A stretch of DNA of 64,000 nt from Pseudomonadota bacterium (lineage in GTDB: Bacteria > Pseudomonadota > Gammaproteobacteria > Steroidobacterales > Steroidobacteraceae): positions 1-64,000 of the forward strand of contig JAJYFF010000006.1 of the NCBI GenBank assembly GCA_021785405.1. Reading direction: 5' to 3'. A model generated the notes under the pieces. It made no database searches. It saw only the letters and a program-made list of their open reading frames with translations, and had not been told where the DNA came from. The position numbers were made by a program, and so were the translations under genes. This document shows positions 62,265-64,000 of the stretch, in pieces (the stretch's first letter is position 1; every line of letters starts with the position of its first letter).

Positions 62265-63260
62265 TCAGGCGAGCAGGCGGTGCAGGACGGCCATCTGCAC
62301 CACCAGACGGTTGAAAGCTTCGCGCTTGACGACCGCGCGCGGTCCGTCGAGCACTTCGTCGGCGACGGCGACGTTGCGACGCACCGGCAAGCAGTGCATC
62401 AGCTTCGCGGTCGGGGCCGTCCCTTCGAACCAACGCTCGCGCACGCACCAGTGGCCGAGCTGCGCACGCAAGCGGGTGTCGGCTTCGACGTCGCCGTAAT
62501 AGGTCGTCGTGCCCCACTCCTTCGCGTAGAGCACGTGGGCGCCGGCGAGCGCGGCGGCTCGATCGTCCGTCTCCGCGACGCTGCCGCCGGACGCCGCGGC
62601 GGCGCGGCGCGCCTTGTCCATGATCGCCGGCGGCAGCTCGAAGCCCGGCGGGCGCAGCACCACGACCTCCATCCCGCGCATCGCCGCCATGTGCAGCGTC
62701 GCCGCGGGGACCGCGAGCGGCAGCGGACGCGGATGGTAAACCCAGCTGAGCACGAACTTCCCGTGCTGCGGCGCGCCGATCTCGTCGAGCGTCCGCCAAT
62801 CGGCGAGCGCCTGGCAGGGATGATTGACCGCGGACTCGAGATTCACGAGCGGCTTGTCGCACAGTCCGTCGATCGTGCGGAACAACGACTCGCCGAGGTC
62901 GTGTTCGAGGTTGCGACCTTCGGCGAACGCCCGTACGCCGAGCGCGTCGCAGTAGGAGGCGAGCACGGGGATCGCCTCTCGAATGTGCTCGGCCGCACCA
63001 CCACTCATCACCGCATTCATCCGGGTCTCGAGCTGCCAGGTTCCCTGGCCCGGCGTGATCACGAACGAGCTGCCGCCGAGACGGGACATGCCGGCTTGGA
63101 ACGATGCGAGCGTCCGCAAGCTCGGGTTGAAGAACAGCAGGCCGAGGTTCTTGCCGGCGAGCGCATGCGGCTGCGGAGAATCCTGCAAGGACTGCGCGAG
63201 CGCGAGCAGATCGAGGACCTCCTCGCGGGTGAAGTCCGCGAGATCGAGGAAGCGTTTCAT
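62265..63260 (-). CDS. argF': N-acetyl- (or N-succinyl-) L-ornithine transcarbamylase
   Basis: A 331-residue carbamoyltransferase of the AOTCase/SOTCase branch: FFNPSLRTLASFQAGMSRLG (carbamoyl-phosphate loop), PGQGTWQLE, VNHPCQALADWRTL, WVYHPRPLPLAVPAA, YAKEWGTTTYYGD and HCLPVRRNV. It carbamoylates acylated ornithine, so this genome should make arginine by acetylcitrulline or succinylcitrulline. The residue separating the two types (Glu92 in Xanthomonas, Pro90 in Bacteroides) is Ala90 here, and SxRTR is SLRTL. The substrate is therefore open. ATGA overlap with argD. Confidence 0.88.
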   Translation of the reverse strand: MKRFLDLADFTREEVLDLLALAQSLQDSPQPHALAGKNLGLLFFNPSLRTLASFQAGMSRLGGSSFVITPGQGTWQLETRMNAVMSGGAAEHIREAIPVLASYCDALGVRAFAEGRNLEHDLGESLFRTIDGLCDKPLVNLESAVNHPCQALADWRTLDEIGAPQHGKFVLSWVYHPRPLPLAVPAATLHMAAMRGMEVVVLRPPGFELPPAIMDKARRAAAASGGSVAETDDRAAALAGAHVLYAKEWGTTTYYGDVEADTRLRAQLGHWCVRERWFEGTAPTAKLMHCLPVRRNVAVADEVLDGPRAVVKREAFNRLVVQMAVLHRLLA

Positions 63261-64000
63261 GGGCTGATCTGCGCGAGCGCCTCGCACAGCCGATCGACGT
63301 GTCCTTCGGTCAGGATGTACGCGGGCAGCAGCCGCAGCACGTGCGGATCGCCGCTCGTGCCGGTCAGGATCTGCTTGTCGATCAACGCGGCCTGTACCTC
63401 CTTCGCCGGCCGGCTGGTCCGCAAGCCGAGCAGCAGGCCGAGGCCCTGGACGCCGGTGACCGGGCCGACCTGGCAATGCGCGCGCAGGTACGCCGATACC
63501 GTGCGCACGTTCGCGAGCAGCGACTCCGATTCGATCGCGTCGATCACCGCCTCGGCGACCGCACAGGCCATCGGGCCGCCGCCGAACGTCGTTCCCATGT
63601 CGTCGATTTGGACCTGCCGAGCGACTCGCCGGGACATCAGCAGCGCCGCGACCGGAAAGCCGTTGCCGAGCGCCTTGGCCGAGGTCAGCATGTCCGGCAC
63701 GACGTCGTAGTGATTCGCGGCGAACGGACTCCCGGTACGGCCCATTCCGCATTGCACTTCGTCGAAGATCAGCATCGCGCCGGTCTCGTCGCAGCGCCGG
63801 CGCAAGGCCTCGAGCATCGGCTTGCCGAGGTCGTAGGCGCCGCCGACGCCTTGCACCGGCTCGACGATCACCGCCGCGGTGTCCCGGTCGACGATCGCGT
63901 CGACCGCGGCCGGGTCCGCGCGGGGCGCGAACGCGACGTCGAACGGACGCCGCGGGAACGCGTACCACTTTTCGATCGCGCCCCAGGTCACGGCGCCGGC
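63257..64000 (-). CDS. argD: Acetylornithine aminotransferase, C-terminal part (5' end outside window)
   Basis: The last 247 residues of a class III PLP aminotransferase; the frame is open at base 64000. PLP-phosphate and ring contacts: VEPVQGVGGAYDLG, FDEVQCGMGRTG, and the Schiff-base Lys in TSAKALGNGFPVAALLM; TTFGGGPMACAVAEAVI follows. In acylated-ornithine pathways it makes N-acyl-ornithine for the neighbouring transcarbamylase. Start of the visible argD-F'-B-H series. Confidence 0.92.
   Translation of the reverse strand, partial: AGAVTWGAIEKWYAFPRRPFDVAFAPRADPAAVDAIVDRDTAAVIVEPVQGVGGAYDLGKPMLEALRRRCDETGAMLIFDEVQCGMGRTGSPFAANHYDVVPDMLTSAKALGNGFPVAALLMSRRVARQVQIDDMGTTFGGGPMACAVAEAVIDAIESESLLANVRTVSAYLRAHCQVGPVTGVQGLGLLLGLRTSRPAKEVQAALIDKQILTGTSGDPHVLRLLPAYILTEGHVDRLCEALAQISP

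Overview
The window is ordinary chromosomal DNA of a very GC-rich (clearly above 65%) proteobacterium, densely packed with housekeeping genes and with no insertion sequence, prophage, CRISPR array or broken gene that I could find. Several conserved neighbourhoods point to Gammaproteobacteria: mrcA/pilMNOPQ/aroKB, dapF-DUF484-xerC-hslV-hslU, ubiE-ubiJ-ubiB, glnK/ubiK/comM, and dsbA-cytochrome c4-engB-(sRNA)-polA. An acetylornithine-type transcarbamylase (argF'), a short ArgH and an HslV with a short propeptide recall Xanthomonadales-like lineages. The exact genus cannot be told from the sequence alone.

Layout. 1-5.4 kb: the end of a PQQ-type beta-propeller protein, a periplasmic PDZ serine protease, a nucleotidyltransferase-like protein and penicillin-binding protein 1A (mrcA). 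5.4-14.7 kb: a c-di-GMP-I riboswitch leader, then a tightly coupled run pilM-N-O-P-Q, aroK, aroB, dgt, hemE. 14.7-28.9 kb: fadD, small secreted proteins, tesA divergent from an ABC exporter pair (ybbA/ybbP), oxyR, NUDIX hydrolase, yebC-like regulator, hydroxyacid dehydrogenase, rhomboid, yajQ, an MsbA-like ABC exporter and a small conserved protein. 28.9-35.6 kb: the whole tryptophan pathway trpE-G-D-C-F-B-A behind a leader peptide with tandem Trp codons and an intrinsic attenuator. 35.6-43.8 kb: ubiquinone genes (ubiB, ubiJ, ubiE), DUF971, hslUV, xerC, DUF484 and dapF. 43.9-48.8 kb: an orphan ParA-like ATPase, a ferredoxin-flavin reductase, hemD and hemC, a beta-hydroxyacid dehydrogenase and a DUF4124 protein. 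48.8-51.8 kb: a canonical P-II protein, a degenerate P-II paralogue, ubiK and comM. 51.8-57 kb: cytochrome c5, small membrane and repair proteins, tRNA-Arg(CCG), GFA-family enzyme, TMEM175-like channel, DsbA-like lipoprotein, cytochrome c4 and engB. 57-64 kb: polA, lptM, and arginine genes argH, argB, argF' and argD (the last cut by the window end).

The most interesting material is regulatory RNA. (1) Between engB and polA, the locus of Spot 42 in enterics and ErsA in Pseudomonas, there is an unannotated RNA gene of about 118 nt on the minus strand. It has a textbook sigma-E/AlgU-type promoter (GAACTT, 16 nt, TCTAA), three hairpins exposing C-rich loops and a terminator with eight U. (2) A c-di-GMP-I (GEMM) riboswitch precedes the type IV pilus assembly operon. 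(3) A trp attenuator whose predicted transcript starts almost on the leader-peptide AUG. (4) A second P-II protein that keeps the nucleotide-binding loops but has lost Tyr51, Gln39 and Lys58. (5) A transcarbamylase with neither of the known specificity residues. (6) An xerC that seems to lack an AUG/GUG/UUG start.
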